The notes under the pieces are model-generated. The model searched no databases and was not told where the DNA came from. It worked only from the letters and a program-made list of their open reading frames with translations. From assembly GCA_016720065.1 (NCBI GenBank), contig JADJXY010000002.1:447001-511000 (forward strand): 64,000 nt of DNA. The letters run 5' to 3'. Position numbers and translations under genes: made by a program. Positions 36,531 to 44,861 of this stretch are shown piece after piece; positions within the stretch are counted from its first letter, which is position 1; each line of letters starts with the position of its first letter. This stretch comes from Betaproteobacteria bacterium. GTDB taxonomy: Bacteria > Pseudomonadota > Gammaproteobacteria > Burkholderiales > Rhodocyclaceae.

Positions 36531-37950
36531 ATGAGCCAGGCGGTTTCCCCCCCGCCTTCCGCTGCGCAGCCGCGCCACCGCCCCGGTCGCGGTGCCCCCG
36601 GCGCCGGGCCGGGCTGGGTCGATCCCCGGGATTTCTCGCCGCCCCTGCTGCGTTTGCAGGCGGCGGCGCCCAATCCCCTGGGGCGCAAGGTGCTGTGGGC
36701 GCTGCTGGCGCTGCTCGCCGCCCTGTTGGTCTGGGCGGCGGTGGGGCGACTGGATATCGTGGCGGTGGCCGAGGGCCGCCTCATTCCCCACAGTTACGTC
36801 AAGATCGTGCAGCCGGCGGAAGCGGGCATCGTCAAGGAAATCGCGGTGCGGGAGGGGGGAGGCGGTGCGGGCGGGCCAGGTGCTGATGCGCATGGACGCC
36901 CTGGTGGTGGAGGCCGACGCCCGTTCCCTGGACGCCGAGGTGTGGCGCAAGCGTCTGGGCCTGCGGCGCATCGATGCGGAACTGGAAGGGCTGCCCTTCC
37001 GGGTGGAAAAGGACGATCCCCCCGCCCTGGCGCGGGAGGTGGAGGCCCAGTACCGCGCCAACCGGGCGGCCCTGGCCGCCGCCCTGGCCGAGGAGCGCAG
37101 CCGCCTGGCCAAGGCGGGCCAGGAGCTTTCCGCCGCCCGTCAGGTGAAAGAGAAACTGGAGCAGACCCTGCCCCACTTCCGGCAGCAGGATCAGGCCTTC
37201 GAGAAGCTCTCGCGGGAGGGCTTCGCCGGGCCGATGATGGCCAGCGACAAGCGGCGCGAGCGCATCGAGCGCGAACAGGAGGTCGAGACCCAGGGGCATC
37301 TGATCGAGGCGGCCCGGGCGAGCCTGACCCAGTCGGAGAAGAAGCTGGCCCAGATCGATTCCGACACCCGCCGCCAGTTGCACGCCGAACGGAGCGAACT
37401 GCAGGCCCAACTGGAGCGGCTGGCCCAGGAGGTCGCCAAACAGGCCCACAAACGCGCCCTGCAGGAACTGAAGGCGCCGCAGGATGCGGTGGTCAAGGAT
37501 CTGGCCACCCATACCGCGGGGACCGTCGTCCAGCCGGGTACCGTGTTGCTCACCCTGGTGCCGCGGGAGGAGAGGCTGCGGGCGGAGGTCTGGGTGTCCA
37601 ACGAGGACATCGGCTTCGTGCGCGAGGGGCAGCCGGTGAAGCTGAAATTCGCGGCCTTTCCCTTCCAGAAGTACGGCCTGGCCCAAGGGGTGGTGGAGCA
37701 CGTCGGGGCCGACGCCACGGAATCCCAGGGGGCGGGGGAGGCGAACGCCCGCCCGGGGGCCGGCCCGCCTCCGGCCTACAAGGCCCTGGTGGCCCTGGAG
37801 CGCATGGACCTTGCCCTGGACGGGCGGCGCTTCGCCCTGGCTGCCGGCATGCACACCAGCGCGGAGATCCACCTGGGGGACCGGACGGTGCTGGAATACC
37901 TGCTTTCGCCGGTGAGGAAGGCCTGGCACGAGGCCGGGCGGGAGAGGTGA
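36531..37950 (+). pseudogene. HlyD-family type I secretion adaptor with one frameshift
   Basis: ATG 36531 follows GAGGAGTACGGC. The first frame carries a cytoplasmic N-terminus, one membrane helix (VLWALLALLAALLVWAAVG) and LDIVAVAEGRLIPH. At the six-G run 36854-36859 one extra G shifts the frame, and the other frame continues with VRAGQVLMRMD, a long coiled coil (about residues 125-300), VVQPGTVLLTLVP and a C-terminal beta barrel ending at 37950. Dropping one G gives about 472 aa, normal for HlyD. It bridges the ABC exporter to TolC. Whether the shift is real decides if the secretion system works. Confidence 0.82.
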
Positions 37951-38125
37951 AAGGCGCTCCCGCCCGGCCTGCGGAGGGGGCACGCCTGGGCAATCGGTCT
38001 GGCCCGTCGCCCCCAAATTGCACCAAACGCCGTTTGATTTATCCCCTTCCGGCCGGGGTAAGTCTGTGGATATCTTAGGGACAAGCCCGGCAAGTGGCTC
38101 TGCAGGAAGGCTTTTTCGTCGCTGC

Positions 38126-39520
38126 CTAATTATTGTGCGACGAGGGGCGGTCCGGGGAGCCCAGCGGGGTGAAGGGACGCGCGAAGGCGTCGCGTGTGCT
38201 GGCGTGGCCCAGCGACGATAGCGGGAATTCGCACAGGGGAATACGCAGCTCCGCAGCGCTCGATCCGCCGTGCAAGCCCAGTAGGGGTGGATGATGGTCG
38301 CCGGGGCGGGTATCGACGAGGCTCCAGTCTTCCTTGAGAAGCAGGACGAAATCGCCGATGCGCGAGGCAAAGCGCGGGTGGGGTTCACAGCGGCCGAACC
38401 AGCCGGCTTTTACAAGGGTCTCGCTCGGCACCACCCACAGGGCGTGGCCGAGGCGGGCTTCCAGGGTGGCAGCGAAGAATTCGCGCCGCTCGGGGACGAC
38501 ATGGGCGTAGGCGGTGCGGCGCTCGCCAGTGAGGGGACGCAGGAGGCAGGCGGCGAGGTCGGGGTGGTCGGCCAGATCGATCCGACGCTGCGGCGAAGTG
38601 GCGATGAAGCCGTGGTCGGCGGTGACCAGCAGGGTGGCTTGGCTGGCCCTGCGGCGCCGTACGAAGGCCTCCAGGGCGGCTTCCAGTTGCTTCAGCTGGG
38701 CCACCGCGCCTTCGCCGTCGGGGCCGTGGTCGTGGGCCGCGCTGTCGTAATCGGGCCAGTAGGCGTAGACGAAGCGGCGCCCTTTGGCGGCGTCCAGGGC
38801 GCGCTCGATGGCGGGGAAAAGGTCGGCGGTGCCGTGGTAGGGCACCTGGGCGACCTTGCCGGCCAGGCGTCGGTTGAAGGGCGAATGAGCGATCCAGGCC
38901 GGCATGACGTGGGTGACAGGGACCGGCAGGCGGTCGGCAAAGGTCGGCAGGTCAAGGATTCTATCGGCCCAGCGTTCGGCCTCGGGCGCAGGGCGCCCCT
39001 CGCCGCGCCGGCTCAGGGGGAGAATGGACAGGGTTTCGCCCACTTCCTCGCACCATTGGGTCCAGCCGGTGAGGGCGTGGCCCAGGGGCGGCAGGCCGGT
39101 CAGGAAGGTGCCCACGGCGGCGGCAGTGGTGGGCGGATAGACGGAATCGATGATGTCGAAGCAGGCCCGGTGGAGACAACCGCCCGCCAGGTGGCGGCAC
39201 AATTGCGCTACGCCCAGGCCGTCCGCGACCAGCAGGACGATGGCTTCTGCCTCCCCCAGGCGCTGGGCGAGGCCGGGCAGGGGAGCGGCGGGCTGCGGGC
39301 CGCCGCCGAAGGCCTGGCCGATGGCCGCCATGAGGTTGGGCAGCCCGCGGTCTAGGCTGGGGGGATTTGGCAGGATGTGGCTGGCGGGCAGGGATGGCGT
39401 GCTCCCGCATTGACGCCCTGCGCGCCCGGGCCCAGGGGCTTCTCCGCTGACCAGCGGGGGAGGGGGGGCAGCGGTGATGTCCCGGGTCTTGTGGTTGAAC
39501 ATAATTAAGAATGATTTCAT
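38126..39520 (-). CDS. Type I phosphodiesterase / alkaline-phosphatase-superfamily protein
   Basis: The protein is 464 aa from ATG 39520. The start is uncertain: ATG 39502 is an alternative and the conserved fold begins only near LPNLMAAIGQ. Superfamily metal-site motifs are visible: LLVADGLGVAQ, the nucleophile region YPPTTAAAVGTFLTG, YWPDYDSAAHDHGPD and LLVTADHGFI. These resemble nucleotide pyrophosphatase/phosphodiesterase proteins. There is no clear signal peptide. The substrate is unknown. The first 40 residues are low-complexity and may not be translated. It diverges from acnB. Confidence 0.75.
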   Translation of the reverse strand: MKSFLIMFNHKTRDITAAPPPPLVSGEAPGPGRAGRQCGSTPSLPASHILPNPPSLDRGLPNLMAAIGQAFGGGPQPAAPLPGLAQRLGEAEAIVLLVADGLGVAQLCRHLAGGCLHRACFDIIDSVYPPTTAAAVGTFLTGLPPLGHALTGWTQWCEEVGETLSILPLSRRGEGRPAPEAERWADRILDLPTFADRLPVPVTHVMPAWIAHSPFNRRLAGKVAQVPYHGTADLFPAIERALDAAKGRRFVYAYWPDYDSAAHDHGPDGEGAVAQLKQLEAALEAFVRRRRASQATLLVTADHGFIATSPQRRIDLADHPDLAACLLRPLTGERRTAYAHVVPERREFFAATLEARLGHALWVVPSETLVKAGWFGRCEPHPRFASRIGDFVLLLKEDWSLVDTRPGDHHPPLLGLHGGSSAAELRIPLCEFPLSSLGHASTRDAFARPFTPLGSPDRPSSHNN

Positions 39521-39609
39521 CGATCGGCCCGTGAGGCAAGCTTGGAAAGCGCTCAGGATGGGCGTTCTAGGGGTTTTGGCGCTGAAGGGGGAGCGTTGCG
39601 GGACTTTCC

Positions 39610-39638
39610 TTGCCAAGCTCTAACATATAACATATATA
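39610..39638 (+). promoter_or_regulatory. Promoter of acnB
   Basis: TTGCCA at 39610-39615 and TATATA at 39633-39638 are spaced by 17 bp in an AT-rich patch, about 100 bp before the acnB start. The patch ATAACATATATAAG stands out in this GC-rich region. Confidence 0.55.
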
Positions 39639-39734
39639 AGACTTACGGCCCGGTGGGTGGCGAGGCCCCTTCCGGGTTCCTGTGTCGTAGAATGTCCGTC
39701 CCCCTGTGTCACCCCTCCACGAAAGGAAGTCGCC

Positions 39735-42323
39735 GTGCTTGAAGCCTATCGCGCCCACGTCGCCGAACGTGCTGCCCTCGGTATCCCGCCCCTGCCGCTC
39801 TCCAAGCAACAGACCAGCGAGCTGGTCGCCCTCTTGAAGAATCCGCCGGCTGGCGAGGAGGCCGCCCTGGTCGAGCTGATCACCTACCGCGTTCCGGCCG
39901 GTGTGGATGATGCTGCCAAGGTCAAGGCCGAGTTCCTGGCCAAGGTGGCCAAGGGTGAAGACTCCTGCGACCTGATTTCCAAGGAAAAAGCTGCCGAACT
40001 GCTCGGCACCATGCTGGGCGGCTACAACGTCAAGCCCCTGATCGACCTGCTGGCCTGTGGCACCTGTGGCGCCGTCGCTGCCGAGGGCCTCAAGAAGACC
40101 CTGCTGGTCTTCGACTTCTTCCACGACGTCGCCGAACTGGCCAAGGGGGGCAACGCCAACGCCAAGGCTGTCATGCAATCCTGGGCCGACGCGGAGTGGT
40201 TCACTTCCCGTCCGGCCGTCCCGGCTGCGCAGAAGCTGACCGTTTTCAAGGTCACCGGCGAGACCAACACCGACGACCTGTCGCCGGCACCGGATGCCTG
40301 GTCGCGTCCGGACATCCCGCTGCACGCCCTGGCCATGCTGAAGAACCCGCGTCCGGGCATCGAAGCCGACGAGCCGGGCTCGCGCGGCCCGATCAAGCAA
40401 CTGGAAAAGCTGGCCGCCAAGGGCAATCTGATCGCCTACGTCGGCGATGTGGTCGGTACCGGTTCTTCCCGCAAGTCCGCGACCAACTCGGTGCTGTGGT
40501 TCACCGGCGAAGACATCCCCTTCGTGCCGAACAAGCGTTTTGGCGGCGTCTGCCTCGGCTCCAAGATCGCCCCGATCTTCTTCAACACGATGGAAGATGC
40601 CGGCGCGCTGCCGATCGAAATCGACGCCGGTCAGATGGACATGGGCGACGAGATCGAACTGAAGGTCGACGACGCCACCGGCAAGGTCACCGCCACCAAG
40701 AATGGCGCCACCATCGCCGAGTCGCAGCTGAAGACCCTCGTCATCCTCGACGAAGTCCGCGCTGGCGGCCGTATCCCCCTGATCATCGGTCGCGGCCTGA
40801 CCACCAAGGCCCGTGAATTCCTCGGCCTGCCGCAATCCACCCTGTTCCGCCTGCCGCAAAACCCGGCCGACGACGGCAAGGGCTACTCGCTGGCCCAGAA
40901 GATGGTCGGCAAGGCCTGTGGCGTGACCGGCATCCTGCCCGGCACCTACTGCGAGCCGAAGATGACCACCGTCGGTTCCCAAGACACCACCGGCCCGATG
41001 ACGCGCGACGAACTGAAAGACCTGGCCTGCCTCGGCTTCTCCGCCGATCTGGTCATGCAGTCCTTCTGCCACACCGCCGCCTATCCGAAGCTGGTCGACG
41101 TCAAGATGCACCGCGAACTGCCGTCCTTCATCTCGACCCGCGGCGGCGTTGCGCTGCGTCCGGGCGACGGCGTCATCCACTCCTGGCTGAACCGCCTGCT
41201 GTTGCCGGATACCGTCGGTACCGGTGGCGACTCGCACACCCGTTTCCCGATCGGCATCTCCTTCCCGGCCGGTTCCGGTCTGGTCGCCTTTGCCGCTGCC
41301 ACCGGCGTCATGCCGCTGGACATGCCGGAATCGGTGCTGGTCCGCTTCAAGGGCAAAATGCAGGAAGGCATCACCCTGCGCGACCTGGTCAACGCCATTC
41401 CGCTGTACGCCATCAAGGCCGGCCTGCTGACCGTTGAGAAGAAGGGCAAGAAGAACGTCTTCTCCGGCCGCATCCTGGAAATCGAAGGTCTGCCGGATCT
41501 CAAGGTCGAACAGGCTTTCGAACTGTCCGACGCTGCCGCCGAGCGTTCCGCCGCTGCCTGTGCCGTCGCCCTGAACAAGGAACCGATGGTCGAGTACATG
41601 CGTTCGAACATCACCCTGATGAAGTGGATGATCGCCGAAGGCTATGCCGATGCCCGCACCCTGAAGCGCCGCATCAACGCCATGGAAGACTGGATCAAGA
41701 ACGGTACGCTGTTGAAGGCCGATGCCAACGCGCAGTACGCCGCGGTCATCGAAATCGACCTGGCCGAAGTCACCGAGCCGATCCTCGCCTGCCCGAACGA
41801 TCCGGACGACGTCAAGATCCTGTCCGAAGTCGCCGGCGCCAAGATTGACGAAGTCTTCATCGGCTCCTGCATGACCAACATCGGCCACTTCCGTGCCGCC
41901 GGCAAGGTCCTCGAAGGCAAGTCCGACATCCCGACCCGTCTGTGGATCGCTCCGCCGACCAAGATGGATGCGCTGATCCTGACCGAAGAAGGCTACTACG
42001 GCGTCCTCGGCAAGTCCGGCGCCCGCATGGAAATGCCGGGCTGCTCGCTGTGCATGGGCAACCAGGCGCAGATCCGCAAGGGTTCCACCGCGATCTCCAC
42101 CTCGACCCGCAACTTCCCGAACCGCCTCGGCATCGACACTCAGGTTTATCTCGGTTCCGCCGAACTGGCCGCCATGTGCGCCCTGGCCGGCCGTATCGTG
42201 ACCGTTCCGGAATACATGGAGCAGATCAAGCTGGTGAACGCCAAGGCTGCCGATGTCTATCGCTACATGAATTTCGACCAGATCCCGGCTTTCGTCGAGG
42301 TCGCTGAAACGGTCGAGATGTAA
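39735..42323 (+). CDS. acnB: Aconitate hydratase B
   Basis: The protein is 862 aa from a GTG after GAAAGGAAG. An earlier in-frame start at 39657 lacks a good site. The family pattern is complete: the N-terminal HEAT-like domain LEAYRAHVAERAALGIPPLPL, GTGSSRKSATNSV in the swivel domain, GDSHTRFPIG, and cysteine ligands of the [4Fe-4S] cluster in GSCMTNIGH and GCSLCMGNQ. It interconverts citrate and isocitrate in the TCA cycle. Codon use favours GGT, CGT and CTG more than neighbouring genes, as in highly expressed genes. A strong terminator follows. Confidence 0.97.
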   Translation: MLEAYRAHVAERAALGIPPLPLSKQQTSELVALLKNPPAGEEAALVELITYRVPAGVDDAAKVKAEFLAKVAKGEDSCDLISKEKAAELLGTMLGGYNVKPLIDLLACGTCGAVAAEGLKKTLLVFDFFHDVAELAKGGNANAKAVMQSWADAEWFTSRPAVPAAQKLTVFKVTGETNTDDLSPAPDAWSRPDIPLHALAMLKNPRPGIEADEPGSRGPIKQLEKLAAKGNLIAYVGDVVGTGSSRKSATNSVLWFTGEDIPFVPNKRFGGVCLGSKIAPIFFNTMEDAGALPIEIDAGQMDMGDEIELKVDDATGKVTATKNGATIAESQLKTLVILDEVRAGGRIPLIIGRGLTTKAREFLGLPQSTLFRLPQNPADDGKGYSLAQKMVGKACGVTGILPGTYCEPKMTTVGSQDTTGPMTRDELKDLACLGFSADLVMQSFCHTAAYPKLVDVKMHRELPSFISTRGGVALRPGDGVIHSWLNRLLLPDTVGTGGDSHTRFPIGISFPAGSGLVAFAAATGVMPLDMPESVLVRFKGKMQEGITLRDLVNAIPLYAIKAGLLTVEKKGKKNVFSGRILEIEGLPDLKVEQAFELSDAAAERSAAACAVALNKEPMVEYMRSNITLMKWMIAEGYADARTLKRRINAMEDWIKNGTLLKADANAQYAAVIEIDLAEVTEPILACPNDPDDVKILSEVAGAKIDEVFIGSCMTNIGHFRAAGKVLEGKSDIPTRLWIAPPTKMDALILTEEGYYGVLGKSGARMEMPGCSLCMGNQAQIRKGSTAISTSTRNFPNRLGIDTQVYLGSAELAAMCALAGRIVTVPEYMEQIKLVNAKAADVYRYMNFDQIPAFVEVAETVEM

Positions 42324-42368
42324 GTTGCGAATTTGGCCGGAATTTCCGGTCGACCGTAGCATTCTGAA

Positions 42369-42400
42369 AAAGCCCCCGTCGGGAAACCGACGGGGGCTTT
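42369..42400 (+). terminator. Rho-independent terminator of acnB
   Basis: A 14-bp stem AAAGCCCCCGTCGG / CCGACGGGGGCTTT has a GAAA loop, ending in TTT, 45 bp after the acnB stop. Related stems occur at 43411-43457 (decayed) and 44355-44387. Confidence 0.93.
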
Positions 42401-42488
42401 GTAATGTTGGGCTCAATTGTTGAGTGGCGCGGATTTTTCATGGCTCACGCCTTCCTTGTGCCGCCATCCGGTGAGCGCTTGAATCCGC

Positions 42489-42539
42489 TTACAGTTTGAT
42501 GTGCAGTGCCAAGGTCATGGGATTGGCCTTGGGCAGTTG
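42489..42539 (-). pseudogene. Remnant of a GNAT toxin C-terminus
   Basis: Read on the minus strand, the last codons before TAA at 42489-42491 are LPKANPMTLALHIKL. This aligns with the end of the GNAT gene at 43511 (SPTHPMTFALCINA) and with the usual TacT-type ending. Everything upstream is replaced by the ParE-type toxin gene, so only a tail survives. Confidence 0.55.
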
Positions 42540-42824
42540 TTACGTCGGGAACATACGCTTCGTATGCACCACGTTGAGGACGACAATGGCGTCCTCGCGG
42601 AGCTGAACGAACACCACGTATGGGAGTTTGTTCACGACCAGTTCTCGGGTGCCGGGAATCCGGACGCTTGCGCGGATACGTTCTGGGTAGGAGGGGAGCG
42701 CTTCGACCTCGCCGACGATCCTCTTCTCCACCGCTTCGGCCACCCTCTGGCTGGCTTCCAAATAGTAATAGGCGAGGATTTCCTCGAGGTCGATCAGGGC
42801 CTCGTCAGTCCAAAGGATCCGCAT
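42540..42824 (-). CDS. ParE/RelE-family toxin
   Basis: The protein is 94 aa. MRILWTDEALIDLEEILAYY, a central helix (VAEAVEKRIVGEVEALPSYP), GTRELVVNKLPYVVFVQ and VVLNVVHTKRMFP give the ParE/RelE pattern. It lies 2 bp after the Phd-type antitoxin stop. Its stop abuts the GNAT remnant. Confidence 0.9.
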   Translation of the reverse strand: MRILWTDEALIDLEEILAYYYLEASQRVAEAVEKRIVGEVEALPSYPERIRASVRIPGTRELVVNKLPYVVFVQLREDAIVVLNVVHTKRMFPT

Positions 42825-42826
42825 GA

Positions 42827-43138
42827 TTACGCGGATTTACGGAGGCGGGCCTCCAAGCGGCCCTTAATGAGGGCAAGCGCGTCGCCGTGCTCGTGCAGGG
42901 CGGTCGCGCCGGAGGCTACACGGTCCAGGGTATTCGTGACTTTTCCGAATAACCACTCCTCGTGTCCAGATTCCTTGTCGATGAAGAAATCGGCGAAGAG
43001 GGTGTCCTTGGCGTCCTCGAGGGAGAGCATGATGCCGACCGGCCGGTCGTTCTTGGTCACGACCACGGGCTCGCGCCGGGCCGAGTCGAGGAATTCGCCG
43101 AAGTGGTTCTTGGCGTCCCGTGCGGTCATGACTTTCAT
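42827..43138 (-). CDS. Phd/YefM-family antitoxin
   Basis: The protein is 103 aa. The N-terminal MKVMTARDAKNHFGEFLDSARREPVVVTKNDRPVGI pattern is the Phd/YefM DNA-binding fold. The C-terminal half, which should bind the toxin, is longer than in YefM. Upstream, AT-rich half-sites (TGTACATAGTGGCTACAATG) may form the promoter and self-repression operator. An antitoxin of Phd type paired with a ParE-type toxin is a mixed module. Confidence 0.88.
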   Translation of the reverse strand: MKVMTARDAKNHFGEFLDSARREPVVVTKNDRPVGIMLSLEDAKDTLFADFFIDKESGHEEWLFGKVTNTLDRVASGATALHEHGDALALIKGRLEARLRKSA

Positions 43139-43345
43139 TGCCGTATCCTTGTAACTGGATTCAATGTGTCCATTGTAGCCACTATGTACATTTTGGCAAG
43201 CGGGACAACTGCGGATCGGTATCCCACGAGGTCGTGGCTTTGGCTCTCAAATTTTGTTACGGACGGAAATTGAGCTTCCCTGGGGGGCAATCGAGAAGGC
43301 CAGTGATCGTTCGCGCGGGTGAAATAAGTCGCCCCATACAGGTCC
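43139..43345. other. Non-coding stretch between the Phd antitoxin and the duplicated acnB end
   Basis: It contains the likely antitoxin promoter (43150-43195) and about 150 bp of ordinary composition with no credible coding frame, RNA or repeat. It may be leftover sequence from insertion of the toxin-antitoxin pair. Confidence 0.4.
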
Positions 43346-43545
43346 TGCTGGCTGCGACCGTCGAGATGTAATTTCGACTCTGGTCGAAATTTCCGGCCGA
43401 CCCGTAGCATTCTGAAAAACCCCCTCCGGCTCGTTGGTCACTGAGCGGCGGGGGTTCTTACATGGCTCACGCCGTTCTTCCGCCGCCAGGCGGTGAGCGC
43501 TTGAGTTGGTTTACGCGTTGATGCACAGCGCGAAGGTCATGGGAT
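43346..43545. repeat. Diverged second copy of the acnB 3' end, terminator and GNAT tail
   Basis: It aligns with 42302-42530. It holds the last acnB codons (ATVEM then TAA, against ETVEM in the gene), AATTTCCGG(C/T)CGAC, GTAGCATTCTGAAAAA, a decayed terminator stem (AACCCCC...GGGGGTT, 43418-43460), CATGGCTCACGCC, GGTGAGCGCTTGA and then the GNAT C-terminus. So the toxin pair 42540-43138 lies between two copies of the same junction. Confidence 0.75.
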
Positions 43546-43989
43546 GGGTGGGGGAGGCGCTGAAACCGTAGTGCTCGTAGAACTGGCGAGCACGATCATT
43601 CAGCGCGTGAACGAGCAGCGCGCGCACGCCCGTGTTTTGCGATACCTGGATGCAGCGACGCAGGGCATCTTGAAGCAAAGCCCCGCACAACTTGATTCCC
43701 CTGAACCCTGACATCCACAGCCAGACGCCCGAGAACCATGACCGGCAAAGGATCGGGCATGTTCTGGCGAATCGAGCGCGTCGTCTCTCGATGCGCGACT
43801 GCACCGGCTGCCAGCGCGTAGTAAGCCATGACTCGACGCTCCTCGTCGGCAACGACAAAAGTCCGGCTGGCGCCATTGACCTGATTTGGAAGTGCTCTTC
43901 GCCTTAGCGTGAAAGAGAGACGATTCGCCACAGAAAAATGCCTGGATCTGATGCTTGGGCGCCAGTGGCGCGGGGGCATGCAGATTCAT
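43511..43989 (-). pseudogene. TacT-like GNAT acetyltransferase toxin, frameshifted
   Basis: A TacT-type protein is spread over three frames. MNLHAPAPLAPKH...FFCGESSL comes first. After one shift near 43925 comes RRALPNQVNGASRTFVV, YYALAAGAVAHRE and MPDPLPVMVLGRLAVD. After a second near 43710 comes GALLQDALRRC, ALLVHALNDRARQFYEHYGF and a normal end. Such toxins acetylate aminoacyl-tRNA. Its ATG overlaps the antitoxin stop by 4 bp, the usual layout. With two shifts the toxin is probably dead. Confidence 0.82.
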
Positions 43990-44255
43990 GCACCCGCGTT
44001 CCACGGCGCCTTGACGGCCAACAGGCGTTCAAGTCCGGGATTGGGCTGCGGAGGGGCTTCCAGCGGGGCCGTAAATTGCTTGAACCTGGCTTCATCCAAG
44101 TTGAAAAAAACTTGATCGAGCAAGACGGCCTGTGCCCTCTCGCAAGCGGCCTCAAGCATGAAGTCGGAGCGATTCTTGCCAAGCAACTGAGCAGCCTGGT
44201 CAATCAGATCGCGTTGCTGGGGCCTGGCTCTCAGATTAATTGCGGCGTCTCGCAT
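43986..44255 (-). CDS. DUF1778 / TacA-family antitoxin
   Basis: The protein is 89 aa from ATG 44255; the in-frame ATG 44291 is less likely. It has a ribbon-helix-helix N-terminus (MRDAAINLRARPQQRDLIDQAA) and GKNRSDFMLEAACERAQ, then an acidic tail ending in VKAPWN, as in DUF1778 antitoxins. It represses the tacAT promoter and neutralises the GNAT toxin. Here the toxin is broken while the antitoxin is intact, a common decay state. Confidence 0.88.
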   Translation of the reverse strand: MRDAAINLRARPQQRDLIDQAAQLLGKNRSDFMLEAACERAQAVLLDQVFFNLDEARFKQFTAPLEAPPQPNPGLERLLAVKAPWNAGA

Positions 44256-44354
44256 GGCTTGCTTCCGATTGAATACACAACAGATATACATGGCCTAACC
44301 AATGGCTTGGCCCAAGTCAATGAGCGGGCAGATCAGGCGGACCGTAACAAGACA

Positions 44355-44387
44355 AAACCCCCGTCGGGAAACTGACGGGGGTCTTTT
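44355..44387. terminator. Terminator between bfd and the GNAT module
   Basis: An 11-bp stem (ACCCCCGTCGG / CTGACGGGGGT, one G-T pair) has a GAAA-type loop. T-runs occur on both strands, so it may end bfd on the minus strand. The sequence is nearly the same as the acnB terminator 2 kb away. Confidence 0.8.
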
Positions 44388-44464
44388 CTCGGTGCCGCGG
44401 CACAAAACGCAGCCACGGGCCGGCTGCTGCTCCGGTCATGGAGCCGAAGGCACAGCGCGGTGAT

Positions 44465-44671
44465 TCAAGCCGTTGCGAGGGTGGGGGCTGTGGCGTCGCG
44501 TGCCGGGCCGCTGCGGGCATCCTTGAGGCATTGGCGGGCGCAGCCGGTGCAGCGGCCGCAGTCGGAACCCAGGCCCAGATCGCGGCGCAGATCCTTGACC
44601 GTCTTCGCACCGGCGCTGGCGGCCTGGTGAATCTGGCGTTCGGTGACGGCGAGGCAGACGCAGACGTACAT
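44465..44671 (-). CDS. bfd: Bacterioferritin-associated ferredoxin
   Basis: The protein is 68 aa from ATG 44671. C4 and C6 in MYVCVCLAV and the later pair in CGRCTGC give the four [2Fe-2S] ligands of Bfd. The middle VKDLRRDLGLGSDCG is typical. Bfd passes electrons to bacterioferritin to release stored iron. A Fur-like site lies 20 bp upstream, and the bacterioferritin genes are 0.8 kb away on the same strand. Confidence 0.93.
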   Translation of the reverse strand: MYVCVCLAVTERQIHQAASAGAKTVKDLRRDLGLGSDCGRCTGCARQCLKDARSGPARDATAPTLATA

Positions 44672-44691
44672 GGCGGCGGAGGACTGAGTGA

Positions 44692-44712
44692 TATTGGGAA
44701 TTATTCTCAATC
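44692..44712 (-). promoter_or_regulatory. Possible Fur box upstream of bfd
   Basis: ATTGGGAATTATTCTCAATCC is a partial palindrome with the TGAGAATAATT core typical of Fur sites, directly before bfd. It fits iron-repressed expression, known for bfd elsewhere. Confidence 0.5.
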
Positions 44713-44861
44713 CTGGTGCTGAGCCTGTCAAGCGCTTTTTGGGCGCACTGTGGGCGGAATCCCCGGGGGTGTGAAATGCTTCACGACCGGGCAAGGCGGG
44801 ATGTCGGGCGCGGAACGATTGGGCATGCGGAGGCTCGAACCTTCAGGAACCTTCCCAAGGC

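Noticed and set aside
36592..37950. Separate hlyD-like gene starting at 36592
   Set aside because: Its first 90 codons are the wrong frame of the real N-terminus. One extra G at 36854-36859 joins the two frames into one HlyD.
39567..42416. A 949-codon open frame antisense to acnB
   Set aside because: It is a shadow of acnB in GC-rich DNA: composition is Gly/Asp/Val-rich without domains, and acnB on the other strand is complete and conserved.
43139..43441. Short frames of 64-103 codons in both strands near the duplicated acnB end
   Set aside because: They cross the antitoxin promoter and the repeat junction, and none has a family pattern.
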